A stretch of 56,264 nt of DNA from Actinomycetota bacterium (GTDB taxonomy: Bacteria; Actinomycetota; Thermoleophilia; Solirubrobacterales; 70-9), in assembly GCA_018268575.1 (NCBI GenBank), contig JAFDWF010000203.1, positions 1 to 56,264 of the forward strand. The letters are read 5' to 3'. A program made the translations under genes and the position numbers. A model generated the notes under the pieces. That model saw only the letters and a list, made by a program, of their open reading frames with translations, had not been told where the DNA came from and ran no database searches. This document shows positions 1 to 7,674 of this stretch, piece after piece (position 1 is the first letter of the stretch; each line of letters begins with the position of its first letter).

Positions 1-125
1 GGACCGAGGGTCCAGGTGATGTCGATGTCGTCAGGGTCCCGCGTGCGGCGCGAAGGAACGATCGCTACGTCGTCGAATCCGTAGGCGCGCCGCCCTTTCT
101 TTCCGCGGCCGATTTCGATTTCCAA
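1..125 (-). CDS. GuaB3-like IMP dehydrogenase family protein (N-terminus only)
   Basis: The reverse strand reads an open frame from a TTG codon at 125-123 that runs off the window edge, so only 41 residues are visible. They begin MEIEIGRGKKGRRAYGFDD and continue with VPSRRTRDP, the typical start of the actinobacterial GuaB3 family, a paralogue of IMP dehydrogenase whose exact reaction has been less certain than that of GuaB2. A GGAGGGAG ribosome-binding site lies about 7 bases upstream, supporting the TTG start. The catalytic Cys loop and CBS/barrel domains lie outside the window, so family membership rests on the N-terminus alone. Confidence 0.75.
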   Translation of the reverse strand, partial: MEIEIGRGKKGRRAYGFDDVAIVPSRRTRDPDDIDITWTLG

Positions 126-162
126 AGTGGCTCCCTCCAGGGCTGGCGTTGAACCACCGAGA

Positions 163-1119
163 TTACACTTCGGCCGGGACCTCCAAATCGTGCACGGCGA
201 CGCCGCCGAGCAGTCGCTCCACCTGATTGCGGTCGACGAAGCCGGCACCGAAGTGCTGGGTCGACTCCGCCCCGGCCGCGACGCCGTAGGCGAGGCACTC
301 CTCCTCGCTGCGGCCCTCGTAGCGGGCGGCGACGTAGCCGGCGACGAACGCGTCGCCTGAACCGACGGTCGAGACCGGCTCCAGCGGTTCGGTGTGGATC
401 TCCAGCAGGCGCCGCTCGGCGCCCGGGCCGACCGCCGCGACGCAGCCGTCGGGACGGGTGATCGCCGCCTCCTCGGCGCCGAGGCGGACCAGCTCGAGCA
501 GGCCGCTCGCCAGATCGGAGCCGTCGGCGAACTCCTGGCCGACCAGCTCCTCGGCCTCGCGCTCGTTCGGCGTCACCATCGCCGCGCCGGCCCGCACCCC
601 GGCGAGCATCGCCTCGCCCTCGGCGTCGAGGACGACGGGGACGCCGCGGCGGCGCAGGTCGTCGATCAGCCGCGCGTAGAGGTCGTCGCCGGCGCCCGGC
701 GGCAGCGAGCCCGCCAGCACACAGATCTTCGCCCCGCCCGCGAGGTAGCCGATCCGGTCGAAGAGCTTCTTCGCCTCCTCCGCCGAGACCGCCGGGCCGC
801 GCTCGTTGATCTCGGTCTGGTCGCCCGAGGTGGGGTCGATCACGGCGAGGTTGGTCCGCGTCTCGGCGGCGATCTCGATGAAGTCGGTGAGCACCGACTC
901 GTGGTGGAGCTCTTCCAGGACACGGGTGCCGGAGGGGCCGCCGACGAAGCCGGTGGCGATCACCGGGCGCCCCAGCAGGGCCAGTGCCCGCGCCACGTTG
1001 ATGCCCTTGCCGCCCGCCACGGTGCGGCTCTCGACCGCGCGGTGGCGACGGCCGAGGCGGAAGTTCGGGACTGCGACGGTACGGTCGATCGCCGCGTTCA
1101 GCGTCACCGTCAGGATCAC
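163..1119 (-). CDS. PfkB-family sugar kinase (1-phosphofructokinase-like)
   Basis: A 318-residue ribokinase-fold (PfkB) kinase, probably phosphorylating a sugar phosphate such as fructose 1-phosphate or tagatose 6-phosphate with ATP. It starts ILTVTLNAAIDRTV, as in 1-phosphofructokinases. The N-terminal PfkB signature with GGKGINVARAL is at about residues 36-46. The C-terminal signature GSGDAFVAG, holding the catalytic Asp near residue 256, is in place. The GTG start at 1119-1117 lies 2 bases after the stop of the carboxypeptidase gene, so the two are likely translationally coupled. The frame stays open further upstream, but that part only shadows the carboxypeptidase. No PTS genes are nearby to fix the substrate. 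Confidence 0.85.
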   Translation of the reverse strand: MILTVTLNAAIDRTVAVPNFRLGRRHRAVESRTVAGGKGINVARALALLGRPVIATGFVGGPSGTRVLEELHHESVLTDFIEIAAETRTNLAVIDPTSGDQTEINERGPAVSAEEAKKLFDRIGYLAGGAKICVLAGSLPPGAGDDLYARLIDDLRRRGVPVVLDAEGEAMLAGVRAGAAMVTPNEREAEELVGQEFADGSDLASGLLELVRLGAEEAAITRPDGCVAAVGPGAERRLLEIHTEPLEPVSTVGSGDAFVAGYVAARYEGRSEEECLAYGVAAGAESTQHFGAGFVDRNQVERLLGGVAVHDLEVPAEV

Positions 1120-1121
1120 TT

Positions 1122-2342
1122 CTACTGCACCCGCTTTCCCAATCGGATTCGGCGGAGCGACCGCCCGAGAAGCATCGCTGCAATCAGTATCGCGCACGCG
1201 GCGATCGCGAGCGCAAGGAGGTGTTCGCCGATCCATCCGCGCACCTTGTCGAAGGCGCCGGCGGCCGGAACCGGGCGGCTGGCGACCAGCGGCACGGACC
1301 CGGCGCGGAGCCCGTCGACGGTCACCGTAGCGGTGCCGAGGCGGGCGCCGCGGCGGATCGGGCCGGTCACCTCGGCGGGCGCGTCGACTTCGATCGCGGG
1401 CTTCTGATCGGCCCGCATCGCCACCTTCAGCGTGTGACCGACCAGAAGCGGAAGCTGGCCGCCCGAATAGCGGATCGTGGGACTGGCGAGTTCCTTGCCC
1501 TTGGGCAAGGCGACGCGCCGGTGGTACTGCTTGAACCCCCATTCGAGCAGTTCGAGGTTGTCGGAGAAGCGGGTTTCGTCGGTCGGCGCGTCGATCGCCA
1601 CCGAGATCAGCCGGATCCCGTGCCGGCTGCCGGAGCCGACCAGGACGTAGCCCGCCTTCCAGGTGTGACCGGTCTTCACCCCGGTCACCCAGGGGGCCAT
1701 TTCGAGCAGCTCGTTGATCGTCTTGATCCGGCGCGGCGGGTGGAGGCTGCGCAGCGTCGCTTCGCGCGAGGCGGCGATCTTGGCGAAGGCCGGGATCTTC
1801 TCCAGTTCCTCGGTCAGCGCGGCGAGGTCGAGGGCGCTCGAGTAGTTCCTCTTCGAATCGAGCCCGATCGGGTTCTGGTAGTGGGTGTTGGTGAGGCCGA
1901 GCGCCGCGGCGTAGCGGTTCATCTGGGCGACGAACTTCTTCACCGACCCTGCCGACTCGATCGCCAGCGTGTGGGCGGCGTCGCCGGCGCTCAGCAGGAT
2001 CAGCCCGTAGAGCAGGTCGCGCACGCTGATCTTCTCGCCGGGCTGCAGGCCCATCACCGACTCGCCGAATTCGTATTCGTAGGGCTGCGCTTCGACGATC
2101 TTCCCCAGCGGGAGGTCCTTCATCGCCACGTAGGCGGTCATCAGCTTGGTGGTCGAGGCGATCAGCCGCCGTTCGTTCCCGGCGTGGGAGGTGAGGACTT
2201 CGCCGGTCCGCCCGTCGATCAGCGCCCAGGACTTGGCGAGGACGTGCGGGCCGGGCGATCGATGCTTGGCGGCCTGCGCGCTTCCGCAGGCCAGGAGGGC
2301 GAGCAGGATCGCGAGGAGGGCGCCGACTCGGCGCCCGCTCAC
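1122..2342 (-). CDS. D-alanyl-D-alanine carboxypeptidase (peptidase S11, PBP5/DacC-like)
   Basis: A 406-residue exported peptidoglycan carboxypeptidase that trims the terminal D-Ala from stem peptides. It has an N-terminal signal peptide (hydrophobic residues about 7-20, ending AQA), the serine SxxK box STTK at residues 63-66, a second box SAGDA near 118-122 where the classical motif is SGNDA, and KTGH near residue 222. A beta-rich C-terminal domain is followed by one membrane helix (ALAIAACAILIAAMLLG) and a basic tail, as in membrane-anchored PBP5 proteins. The GTG start overlaps the stop of the upstream LysM gene by four bases, so these cell-wall genes form an operon with the downstream kinase. 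Confidence 0.92.
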   Translation of the reverse strand: MSGRRVGALLAILLALLACGSAQAAKHRSPGPHVLAKSWALIDGRTGEVLTSHAGNERRLIASTTKLMTAYVAMKDLPLGKIVEAQPYEYEFGESVMGLQPGEKISVRDLLYGLILLSAGDAAHTLAIESAGSVKKFVAQMNRYAAALGLTNTHYQNPIGLDSKRNYSSALDLAALTEELEKIPAFAKIAASREATLRSLHPPRRIKTINELLEMAPWVTGVKTGHTWKAGYVLVGSGSRHGIRLISVAIDAPTDETRFSDNLELLEWGFKQYHRRVALPKGKELASPTIRYSGGQLPLLVGHTLKVAMRADQKPAIEVDAPAEVTGPIRRGARLGTATVTVDGLRAGSVPLVASRPVPAAGAFDKVRGWIGEHLLALAIAACAILIAAMLLGRSLRRIRLGKRVQ

Positions 2343-2665
2343 TTCTGCAGCTTCAGGGTCTCGCCCGCGATCAGGATCTGCGGGTCGACTTCCGGATTCA
2401 ACGCCTGCAGTTCGGCGACCGGGATACCGGTCTTGTGGGCGATCGAGGTCAGGGTATCGCCGCTCTTGACGGTGTACGTCTTCGCCTTGGTGCGCGGCTT
2501 CTGCTGCTGTTCCTGTTCCTGGTGCGCCTGATTCTTGTGGTTGCCCTTGTTGTCGCTGCTCGAGTGCAGGTCCGCGTTCGAGACGACGACGATCAGCGCG
2601 ATCACCGCCGCGACCAACGCCACCAAGGCGAGTATCCGTGCTGTCCAGCTGCGCTTTCTGTTCAT
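2339..2665 (-). CDS. Membrane-anchored LysM-domain protein
   Basis: A 108-residue protein beginning MNRKRSWTARILALVALVAA: a basic start then a single membrane helix, a Gln/Lys-rich linker (residues about 35-60), and one C-terminal LysM module (YTVKSGDTLTSIAHKTGIP ... GETLKLQK) that binds N-acetylglucosamine chains of peptidoglycan. It is the first gene of a three-gene operon with the D-Ala carboxypeptidase, overlapping it by four bases, which suggests cell-wall binding near the PBP. The frame is open far upstream but only opposite or within the pyrF region, so the ATG at 2665 was chosen. The ribosome-binding site is weak. Confidence 0.85.
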   Translation of the reverse strand: MNRKRSWTARILALVALVAAVIALIVVVSNADLHSSSDNKGNHKNQAHQEQEQQQKPRTKAKTYTVKSGDTLTSIAHKTGIPVAELQALNPEVDPQILIAGETLKLQK

Positions 2666-2750
2666 CGGATCGGAGTTGCGGGGCGGGTCATCCGCGCCGG
2701 GTTGGGCCGGCATCGTACCCGCAGTTGCAGGGAAAAATCTCCCCCTGCGC

Positions 2751-3641
2751 TCAGGCGCCCGAGATCTCCCAAAGGGTGGCGCGCAGGTCCTCGGCGGCGG
2801 CGGCCGGATCGGGCGCGCCGGCGATCCCGCGCGAGGAGGAGACGAGCGCCGCCGCCGGGCCCGGCGCGAAGGCGGCGCCAAGCAGCGCCGGGTCGCCGCC
2901 CTGGGCGCCGACACCGGGCAGCAGGAAGACCGAGCGCGGCATCAGCTCGCGCAGGCGGGCGATGTGCCCGGGCTCGGTGGCGCCGACCACCGCGCCGAGG
3001 CCGCTGAGGCCGCCCTCGCCGAGCAGCCGGCCGGAGAGCTCGTCGACCAGCGCCGCCAGCCGCTCGTGCAGCGGCGCGGCGGGCGCGGGCAGGTCCATCA
3101 GGTCGGCGGCGCCGGGATTCGAGGTGCGGACGAGGACGAAGATCCCCGCCCCGACCGCCTCGCAGCCGGCGACCAGCGGCTCGAGCGCGTCGCGGCCGAG
3201 CAGCGGGTTGGCGGTGAAGGCGTCGGCGCCGAGGCCGGGGACCTCGCCCCAGGGGGTCGGGGTCGACCCGACCAGCGCCTGGGCGTAGGCGGCGGCGGTG
3301 ACGGGAACGTCGCCGCGCTTGCCGTCGGCGAGGAAGATCAGGCCCGCCTCGTGGGCGGCCAGGCGAGCCGCGGCGAGCGCCTCCCAGCCCGGCGGGCCGA
3401 GGCGTTCGAAGCAGGCGAGCTGCGGCTTCACCGCCACGCAGTGGGGTCCCACGCGCTCGATCAGCCGGGCGCAGTGGGCGGCGACGGCGGCGCCGGCGAG
3501 TTGCGCCGGGGAGCCGTCGCCTTCGGGCTCGACCGCGATCCCGGGAAGGAGCTTCGCGGGATCGGGGTCGAGCCCGAGGCAGACCTGACTGCGGCGCTCC
3601 GCGACGAGCGCCGTCAGCCGGTCGGCGAACTTAGAGGTCAT
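2751..3641 (-). CDS. pyrF: Orotidine 5'-phosphate decarboxylase, type 2
   Basis: A 296-residue enzyme that decarboxylates OMP to UMP, the last step of de novo pyrimidine synthesis. The decisive motif is FLADGKRGDVPVTAAAYAQA at about residues 92-111, the catalytic Asp-Lys-Asp charge network of group 2 OMP decarboxylases; CLGLDPD near the N-terminus and LVRTSNPGA further on also fit. The ATG at 3641-3639 is preceded by GAGGAC. This start codon lies inside the outer arm of a structured repeat (3633-3794), so folding of the 5' leader could hide it. The frame is open further upstream to 3707, but that part is the repeat itself. Confidence 0.92.
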   Translation of the reverse strand: MTSKFADRLTALVAERRSQVCLGLDPDPAKLLPGIAVEPEGDGSPAQLAGAAVAAHCARLIERVGPHCVAVKPQLACFERLGPPGWEALAAARLAAHEAGLIFLADGKRGDVPVTAAAYAQALVGSTPTPWGEVPGLGADAFTANPLLGRDALEPLVAGCEAVGAGIFVLVRTSNPGAADLMDLPAPAAPLHERLAALVDELSGRLLGEGGLSGLGAVVGATEPGHIARLRELMPRSVFLLPGVGAQGGDPALLGAAFAPGPAAALVSSSRGIAGAPDPAAAAEDLRATLWEISGA

Positions 3642-3794
3642 ACAAAAGTCCTCGCGCACGTCTGGCGGCGGCGGACCGGCGCGGCTGCTGCGTCCTCGGT
3701 CGGCCAAATAGCGCTGCTATTCGGCCTCCCTGCGTCCTGGCCCCGCTTGGTCCGGCGCTCGCCAGCCGCACACGCGGATTTCCGTATGACCTCT
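3633..3794 (-). repeat. Structured palindromic element, copy 1 (possible cis-acting leader of pyrF)
   Basis: About 162 bases between the HU and pyrF genes that fold end to end. Read on the minus strand, the outer arms are AGAGGTCATAC and GTATGACCTCT (3794-3784 and 3643-3633), and the 3' arm contains the pyrF ATG. Inner helices include CTGGCG/CGCCAG, CGGACC/GGTCCG and a central GGCCGAATAGC/GCTATTTGGCC hairpin with an AGC loop. A related copy sits at 55477-55641 on the plus strand with the same layout but changed, still pairing, arms. It could be a regulatory RNA, a transcript end structure for HU, or a small mobile palindrome. Confidence 0.75.
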
Positions 3795-3803
3795 TGGTCA
3801 GAC

Positions 3804-4082
3804 TCAGCCCTTGACTTTGGTCTTCAGGGCGGAGCCGGCGGAGAAGCGGGGCACTTTGCCGCCTGGGATCGTGATCCGCTCGCCGGTGCGGGGGTTCACG
3901 CCCTGACGCGGGCCACGCTCGGCGACGTGGAATTTGCCGAAGCCGGTGAAGCTGACCTCGTCGCCCGCCGCCAGTGCGCTGGTGATCGCGTCGAGGACCG
4001 CGTCGACGGCGTCGCTTGCCGCTTTTTTGCTGCCCAGACGGTCATCGCCTGCCAGTTGGTCCAGAAACTCAGCCTTGGTCAC
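3804..4082 (-). CDS. hup: HU-family DNA-binding protein
   Basis: A 92-residue histone-like protein of the HU/IHF family. It shows the standard helical dimer region followed by FTGFGKFHVAERGPRQGVNP and TGERITIPGGKVPRFSAG, the beta arms with the GxNPxTG tip that clamp bent DNA. There is no long Lys-rich C-terminal tail as in mycobacterial HupB. The GTG start at 4082-4080 is preceded by GAGGAGGAA at a good distance. It is followed 9 bases later by the palindromic element and pyrF on the same strand. Confidence 0.95.
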   Translation of the reverse strand: MTKAEFLDQLAGDDRLGSKKAASDAVDAVLDAITSALAAGDEVSFTGFGKFHVAERGPRQGVNPRTGERITIPGGKVPRFSAGSALKTKVKG

Positions 4083-4216
4083 GTCGAGATTCCTCCTCGG
4101 GGGTTGAAGACGAGCCGCAATCTAACAACGCCGGTCGGCGGGAAACCGCGCCGGGAGCCAAAAGAGCCCCTGACCGGTCGATCAGACGGCCATTTCCAGG
4201 AGATCCCGGCGATCGA

Positions 4217-5590
4217 TCAGGTACCGCTGATCGAAAGCTCGGCGACCAGCAGGGGTGGCGTCGAGACCGATCCGCCGAACGGCACCCAGCGTGCCTCGGA
4301 GCCCGCCGCGACCACGGCGCGGAGCATCGCGACCAGCTCGCCGGCGATCGTGAACTCGCGCACGGGCTCGGCCAGGGCGCCGCCCGAGATCGCCCGTCCC
4401 GACGCCCCCACCGAGAAGACGCCGGTCACCGGGTTGACGCCCGAGTGGAGGCCGGCGACATCGGTGACGAAGATCCCGTCGCCCGCCTGCGCGAGCAGCT
4501 CCGCGGTCGAGAGGTCGCCGGCGGCGACGATCAGGTTCGAGGCCGAGACGCTCGGCAGCGAGCGGTAGCCGGAGCGCGAGGCCGAGCCGGTCGAGGCGGT
4601 GCCCTCGCGGTTGGCGGTGTAGGTGTCGTAGAGGTAGCTGCGCAGGGCGCCGCCCTCGATCAGCGCGGTGCGCCGGCGCGGCACGCCCTCGCCGTCGAAG
4701 GGGGCCGAGGCGAAGCCGCCGGGATCGCGGCCGTCGTCGTGGAGGGCGAAGTGGCCCGAGGCGACATCCTCCCCGAGCCGACCGGCGAAGGGCGAGCGGC
4801 CGCGCTGCACCGCGCGGGCGCCGAGGCCGCCGCCGATCAGGCCGGCGAAGCTGGCGGCGACGGTCGGGTCGAGGACGACCGGGCAGGAGCGCGAGGCGGG
4901 CTTGCCGGCGCCGATCATCGAGATCGCGCGCTCGGCCCCCTCGGCGCCGATCGCCTCCGGGTCGAGGTCCTCGGGGCCGCGGGCGAGGCCGAAGCCGAGG
5001 CCGGTCTCGCGGCCCCCCTCTCCTTCGGCCAGCGCCTGCAGGTAGGCGAAGCAGTTGGAGGACTCATAAGCGGCGGCGATGCCGGTCGAGGAGGCGATCG
5101 CGACCTGCTCGGTCGAGTCGGCGTAGACGGCGGTCTCGACCCCGGCGACGCGCGGGTCGGCGGCGAACGCGGTGCGCTCGACCGTGAGCGCCAGCTCGGC
5201 GACCCGGCCCGCGCTCCACTCGCCGACGCTGGGGCTGTCGAGACCGGCAAGCGCCTCGATCTCGGCCGGGTCGGGTGGCGCGGCGAACTCGTCCTCATCG
5301 GCGACCGCGGCCATCTCGGCGGCACGAGCGGCGAGCGCGGCGACCCCCGCCGCGGAGAGGTCGGTGCCGTAGGCGTAGCCGACCCGGTGGCCGTCCCAGG
5401 CGCGGATCCCGATCCCGGTCTGGGTGGCGGCGGTGAGGCTCTCGACCTCGCCGCCGTGGACACGCACCTCGCGGCCGGTGTCGCGCGACGCGTAGGCCTC
5501 GGCGGCCGAGGCCCCGGCGGCGAGGGCCGCCTCCACGGCGCGCCCCGCGGCGGGGGACAGCTCCACGCTCGGCAGGTGCTGCTCGCTCAT
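4217..5590 (-). CDS. pmbA: PmbA/TldE-family protein, partner of TldD
   Basis: A 457-residue member of the TldE/PmbA half of the TldD-TldE heterodimeric metallopeptidase, which in enterobacteria degrades unfolded peptides and matures microcin B17. It lacks the HExxxH zinc motif found in its partner, as expected. The C-terminal half has the conserved RSYLYDTYTANREG-like block and FSVGASGRAISGG. ATG at 5590 was chosen; the frame extends 20 codons upstream but those codons lie in a 47-bp palindromic repeat (5604-5650) placed between tldD and this gene. The pair forms an operon with an interval of about 61 bases almost filled by the repeat. Confidence 0.85.
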   Translation of the reverse strand: MSEQHLPSVELSPAAGRAVEAALAAGASAAEAYASRDTGREVRVHGGEVESLTAATQTGIGIRAWDGHRVGYAYGTDLSAAGVAALAARAAEMAAVADEDEFAAPPDPAEIEALAGLDSPSVGEWSAGRVAELALTVERTAFAADPRVAGVETAVYADSTEQVAIASSTGIAAAYESSNCFAYLQALAEGEGGRETGLGFGLARGPEDLDPEAIGAEGAERAISMIGAGKPASRSCPVVLDPTVAASFAGLIGGGLGARAVQRGRSPFAGRLGEDVASGHFALHDDGRDPGGFASAPFDGEGVPRRRTALIEGGALRSYLYDTYTANREGTASTGSASRSGYRSLPSVSASNLIVAAGDLSTAELLAQAGDGIFVTDVAGLHSGVNPVTGVFSVGASGRAISGGALAEPVREFTIAGELVAMLRAVVAAGSEARWVPFGGSVSTPPLLVAELSISGT

Positions 5591-5603
5591 TGGGCCACCG
5601 CCG

Positions 5604-5650
5604 GTGCGTTCGCACTTTCCCACACCAGTGGTAGGTAACTGCGAACGCAC
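5604..5650. repeat. 47-bp palindromic repeat, copy 1
   Basis: Perfect 11-bp terminal arms GTGCGTTCGCA and TGCGAACGCAC enclose a 25-base centre. The element starts one base after the tldD stop codon and ends 13 bases before the pmbA ATG, so it fills the intercistronic gap. A second 47-base copy lies at 11203-11249 with identical arms and changed centre. The arms resemble a REP-like unit or a processing hairpin within the mRNA. Confidence 0.85.
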
Positions 5651-5651
5651 T

Positions 5652-7037
5652 TCATCGCGCCGTTCCTCCGACCGTCATCTTGCCGACGCGGACGTGGCCC
5701 TGGCCGGTGCCGACGGGGACTTTCTGGCCACCCTTGCCGCAGATCCCGGTCTTCATGAAGAAATCGTCGCCGACCGCGTCGATCGCGGCGAGCGCGTCGA
5801 GGCAGTTGCCGATCAGGGTCGCGCCGGTGCAGGGGCTGGTCACCTTGCCATCCTCGATCAGGTAGCCCTCGGAGACGCCGAAGACGAAGTCGCCGGTCGC
5901 CGGATCCACCTGGCCGCCGCCGAAGCTCACCGCGTAGAACCCGTTCTTGACCTCCTCGATCATCTGCTCCGGGGTCGACTCGCCGGGCGCGATATAGGTG
6001 TTGGTCATGCGTGGGATCGGTAGGTGGCGGAAGCTCTCGCGGCGGCCGTTGCCGGTCGAGGCGACCCCGTCGCGCTCGGCGCCGAGGTGGTCGTAGAGGT
6101 AGGAGATAAGCCTGCCGTCCTCGATCACCTTGGTCTGCTGGGTGGGTTGGCCCTCGTCGTCGATCGCGTCCGAGCCCCACTCGTTGGGGAGGCGGCCGTC
6201 GTCGTAGGCGTTCAGGAGCGGCTGGGCGACCTGCTCGCCGAGCTTGCCGACGTAGACCGAGGCGCCCTTGTGGATGTGGTCGATCTCGAGGCCGTGGCCG
6301 GTCATCTCGTGGAAGAGGACGCCGCCGAAACCGCCGCCGACCACAACCGGCATCGAGCCCGAAGGGGCGGGGCGCGAGTCGAGCAGGGTGAGGGCCTTCT
6401 GGGCGGCCTGCTCGGCGATCAGGCCGGGGTCTTCTTCGAGCAGCTCGAAGCCGCGGTGGGCGCCGAGCGTCTCGGCGCCGGTCTCCACCTTGTCGCCGCG
6501 GCGGGCGACGGTCTGCACGCCGATCCGCGTGCGGGTGCGGTCGTCGCCGGTGAAGAGGCCGGCGGAGTTGGCGATCGTGACGACCCGCCGGGCCTCGGCG
6601 TAGGAGGCGGTCAGTTGGGCGATCTCCTCGCCGATCGCGCGGCCGCGCTGGTCGAGCTCGCGCAGGAGCTCCGCCTTGCGGGCGGCGGGGACGTCCTCGG
6701 GCGGCACCGCGATCGGCACCGGGACGACGGTGCGGGCGCTCAGCGGGGTCGGCTCGGTGCGGCCGGCGCGGAGGGCCGAGGCGGCCTCGTCGGCGGCCCG
6801 CTCGAGCTCCGCCGGGTCGAGCCCGTCGACGTGGGCGAAGTAGGTGGTGGCGCCGTCGACGACGCGGACCCCGGCGCCCTCCTCGGCACCCGACTGGACC
6901 GACTCGATCCGCGACTCGTCGATCGCCAGCGTCATCCCGCCGCGCCGTTCGGCGAAGACCTCGGCGAAGCGGCCGCCGTTGGCGAGGGCACGGCGGAGGA
7001 CGCGCTCGGCGACCTCCTGGTCGAGCAGCTCGGTCAC
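5652..7037 (-). CDS. tldD: TldD-family zinc metallopeptidase
   Basis: A 461-residue peptidase of family U62. The zinc motif HEMTGH (His243, Glu244, His248; HExxxH) sits in the block GGVLFHEMTGHGLEID, and the later DDEGQPTQQT and RLISYLYDHLGA stretches match TldD. It acts with PmbA, encoded directly downstream, as a barrel-shaped protease on short peptides. The GTG start at 7037 has GGGGAGGGG upstream. A small uncharacterised gene and a Roadblock-like gene precede it on the same strand and may be cotranscribed. Confidence 0.9.
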   Translation of the reverse strand: MTELLDQEVAERVLRRALANGGRFAEVFAERRGGMTLAIDESRIESVQSGAEEGAGVRVVDGATTYFAHVDGLDPAELERAADEAASALRAGRTEPTPLSARTVVPVPIAVPPEDVPAARKAELLRELDQRGRAIGEEIAQLTASYAEARRVVTIANSAGLFTGDDRTRTRIGVQTVARRGDKVETGAETLGAHRGFELLEEDPGLIAEQAAQKALTLLDSRPAPSGSMPVVVGGGFGGVLFHEMTGHGLEIDHIHKGASVYVGKLGEQVAQPLLNAYDDGRLPNEWGSDAIDDEGQPTQQTKVIEDGRLISYLYDHLGAERDGVASTGNGRRESFRHLPIPRMTNTYIAPGESTPEQMIEEVKNGFYAVSFGGGQVDPATGDFVFGVSEGYLIEDGKVTSPCTGATLIGNCLDALAAIDAVGDDFFMKTGICGKGGQKVPVGTGQGHVRVGKMTVGGTAR

Positions 7038-7065
7038 GCGCGCCCCTCCCCGGATGCGGAGCCGA

Positions 7066-7290
7066 TCATGCGCGCCGCCCCTTCCCGGTCAGATCGATCA
7101 CGGCGCCCGCGGCGACGAAGAGCTCGGCGCCGACGGTCGAGTCGGCTGGATGCTCAGTGGCGCGGCCGCCGGCGTAGTAGAGGCGGGCGAAGGGCTGGCG
7201 TTGGATGCGGCGGCGGCGCATGTAGGCGGCGGCCTCGTCGGCGTAGCCGGAGACCCGGTCGAGGAGGACGCGGTGGGGCTTCGGCGGCAT
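7066..7290 (-). CDS. Small basic protein of unknown function
   Basis: A 74-residue protein with a short Arg-rich stretch (YMRRRRIQRQ, residues about 23-32) and a hydrophobic C-terminal third (TVGAELFVAAGAVIDLTGKG). I do not recognise the family. Its ATG overlaps the stop of the Roadblock-like gene by one base (TGATG), and it is followed 28 bases later by tldD, so it is very likely a real, coupled gene. Confidence 0.6.
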   Translation of the reverse strand: MPPKPHRVLLDRVSGYADEAAAYMRRRRIQRQPFARLYYAGGRATEHPADSTVGAELFVAAGAVIDLTGKGRRA

Positions 7291-7655
7291 CAGGCCTGGG
7301 TCCCCTTGGAGAGCTCGCGCAGCGCCGAGCGCATGTCGAAGAAGGTCAGCGAGGCGAGCGCGAAGCGCTCGGTCACCGCGACGGCGACGAGCCCGGCGAG
7401 CCGCAGGGCGAAGACCTCACCCGCCTGGGTGGCGACGTGGACCTGCTCGACCGGCTCTTCGCCGGCGGCATCGGCGACCCGCAACAGGCCGACGGCCTCG
7501 GTGGCCCAGGCGCTGGCGTCGCCGGAGGCGGCGAGCACGGTGCCGTCGCCGCTCAGGATCGCGCCGCCGCGCAGGTCGGGCGACATCTCGGTGAGGAAGG
7601 AGAGGGCAGCCTCGGCATCCGCCGGTGCGGGAGCTGTTGCGGCGGCGTCGGGCAC
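7290..7655 (-). CDS. Roadblock/LC7-like protein
   Basis: A 121-residue protein whose core (GGAILSGDGTVLAASGD, then a VFALR...LVAVAVTERFALASLTFFDM strand-helix region) resembles the Roadblock/LC7 fold that in bacteria accompanies small Ras-like GTPases and in polarity or stress switches. No GTPase gene is adjacent, so its partner is unknown. The GTG start at 7655-7653 has no ribosome-binding site, but a TATCTT box lies exactly 7 bases upstream, which would give a leaderless mRNA. An internal start near MSPDLRGG cannot be excluded. Confidence 0.6.
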   Translation of the reverse strand: MPDAAATAPAPADAEAALSFLTEMSPDLRGGAILSGDGTVLAASGDASAWATEAVGLLRVADAAGEEPVEQVHVATQAGEVFALRLAGLVAVAVTERFALASLTFFDMRSALRELSKGTQA

Positions 7656-7662
7656 TTAGGCG

Positions 7663-7668
7663 AAGATA
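7663..7668 (-). promoter_or_regulatory. -10 box for the Roadblock-like gene (leaderless start)
   Basis: TATCTT on the minus strand, 7 bases before the GTG at 7655-7653, so transcription would begin at or next to the start codon. Confidence 0.5.
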
Positions 7669-7674
7669 CCGACC

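Noticed and set aside
2535..4568. A 677-codon plus-strand frame
   Set aside because: It crosses pyrF and HU in antisense, is Gly/Arg/Asp-rich and low in complexity, and has no family motif; a shadow typical of very high GC.
5591..5650. Longer N-terminus of PmbA
   Set aside because: The added codons lie in the 47-bp palindrome and have no similarity to the family.
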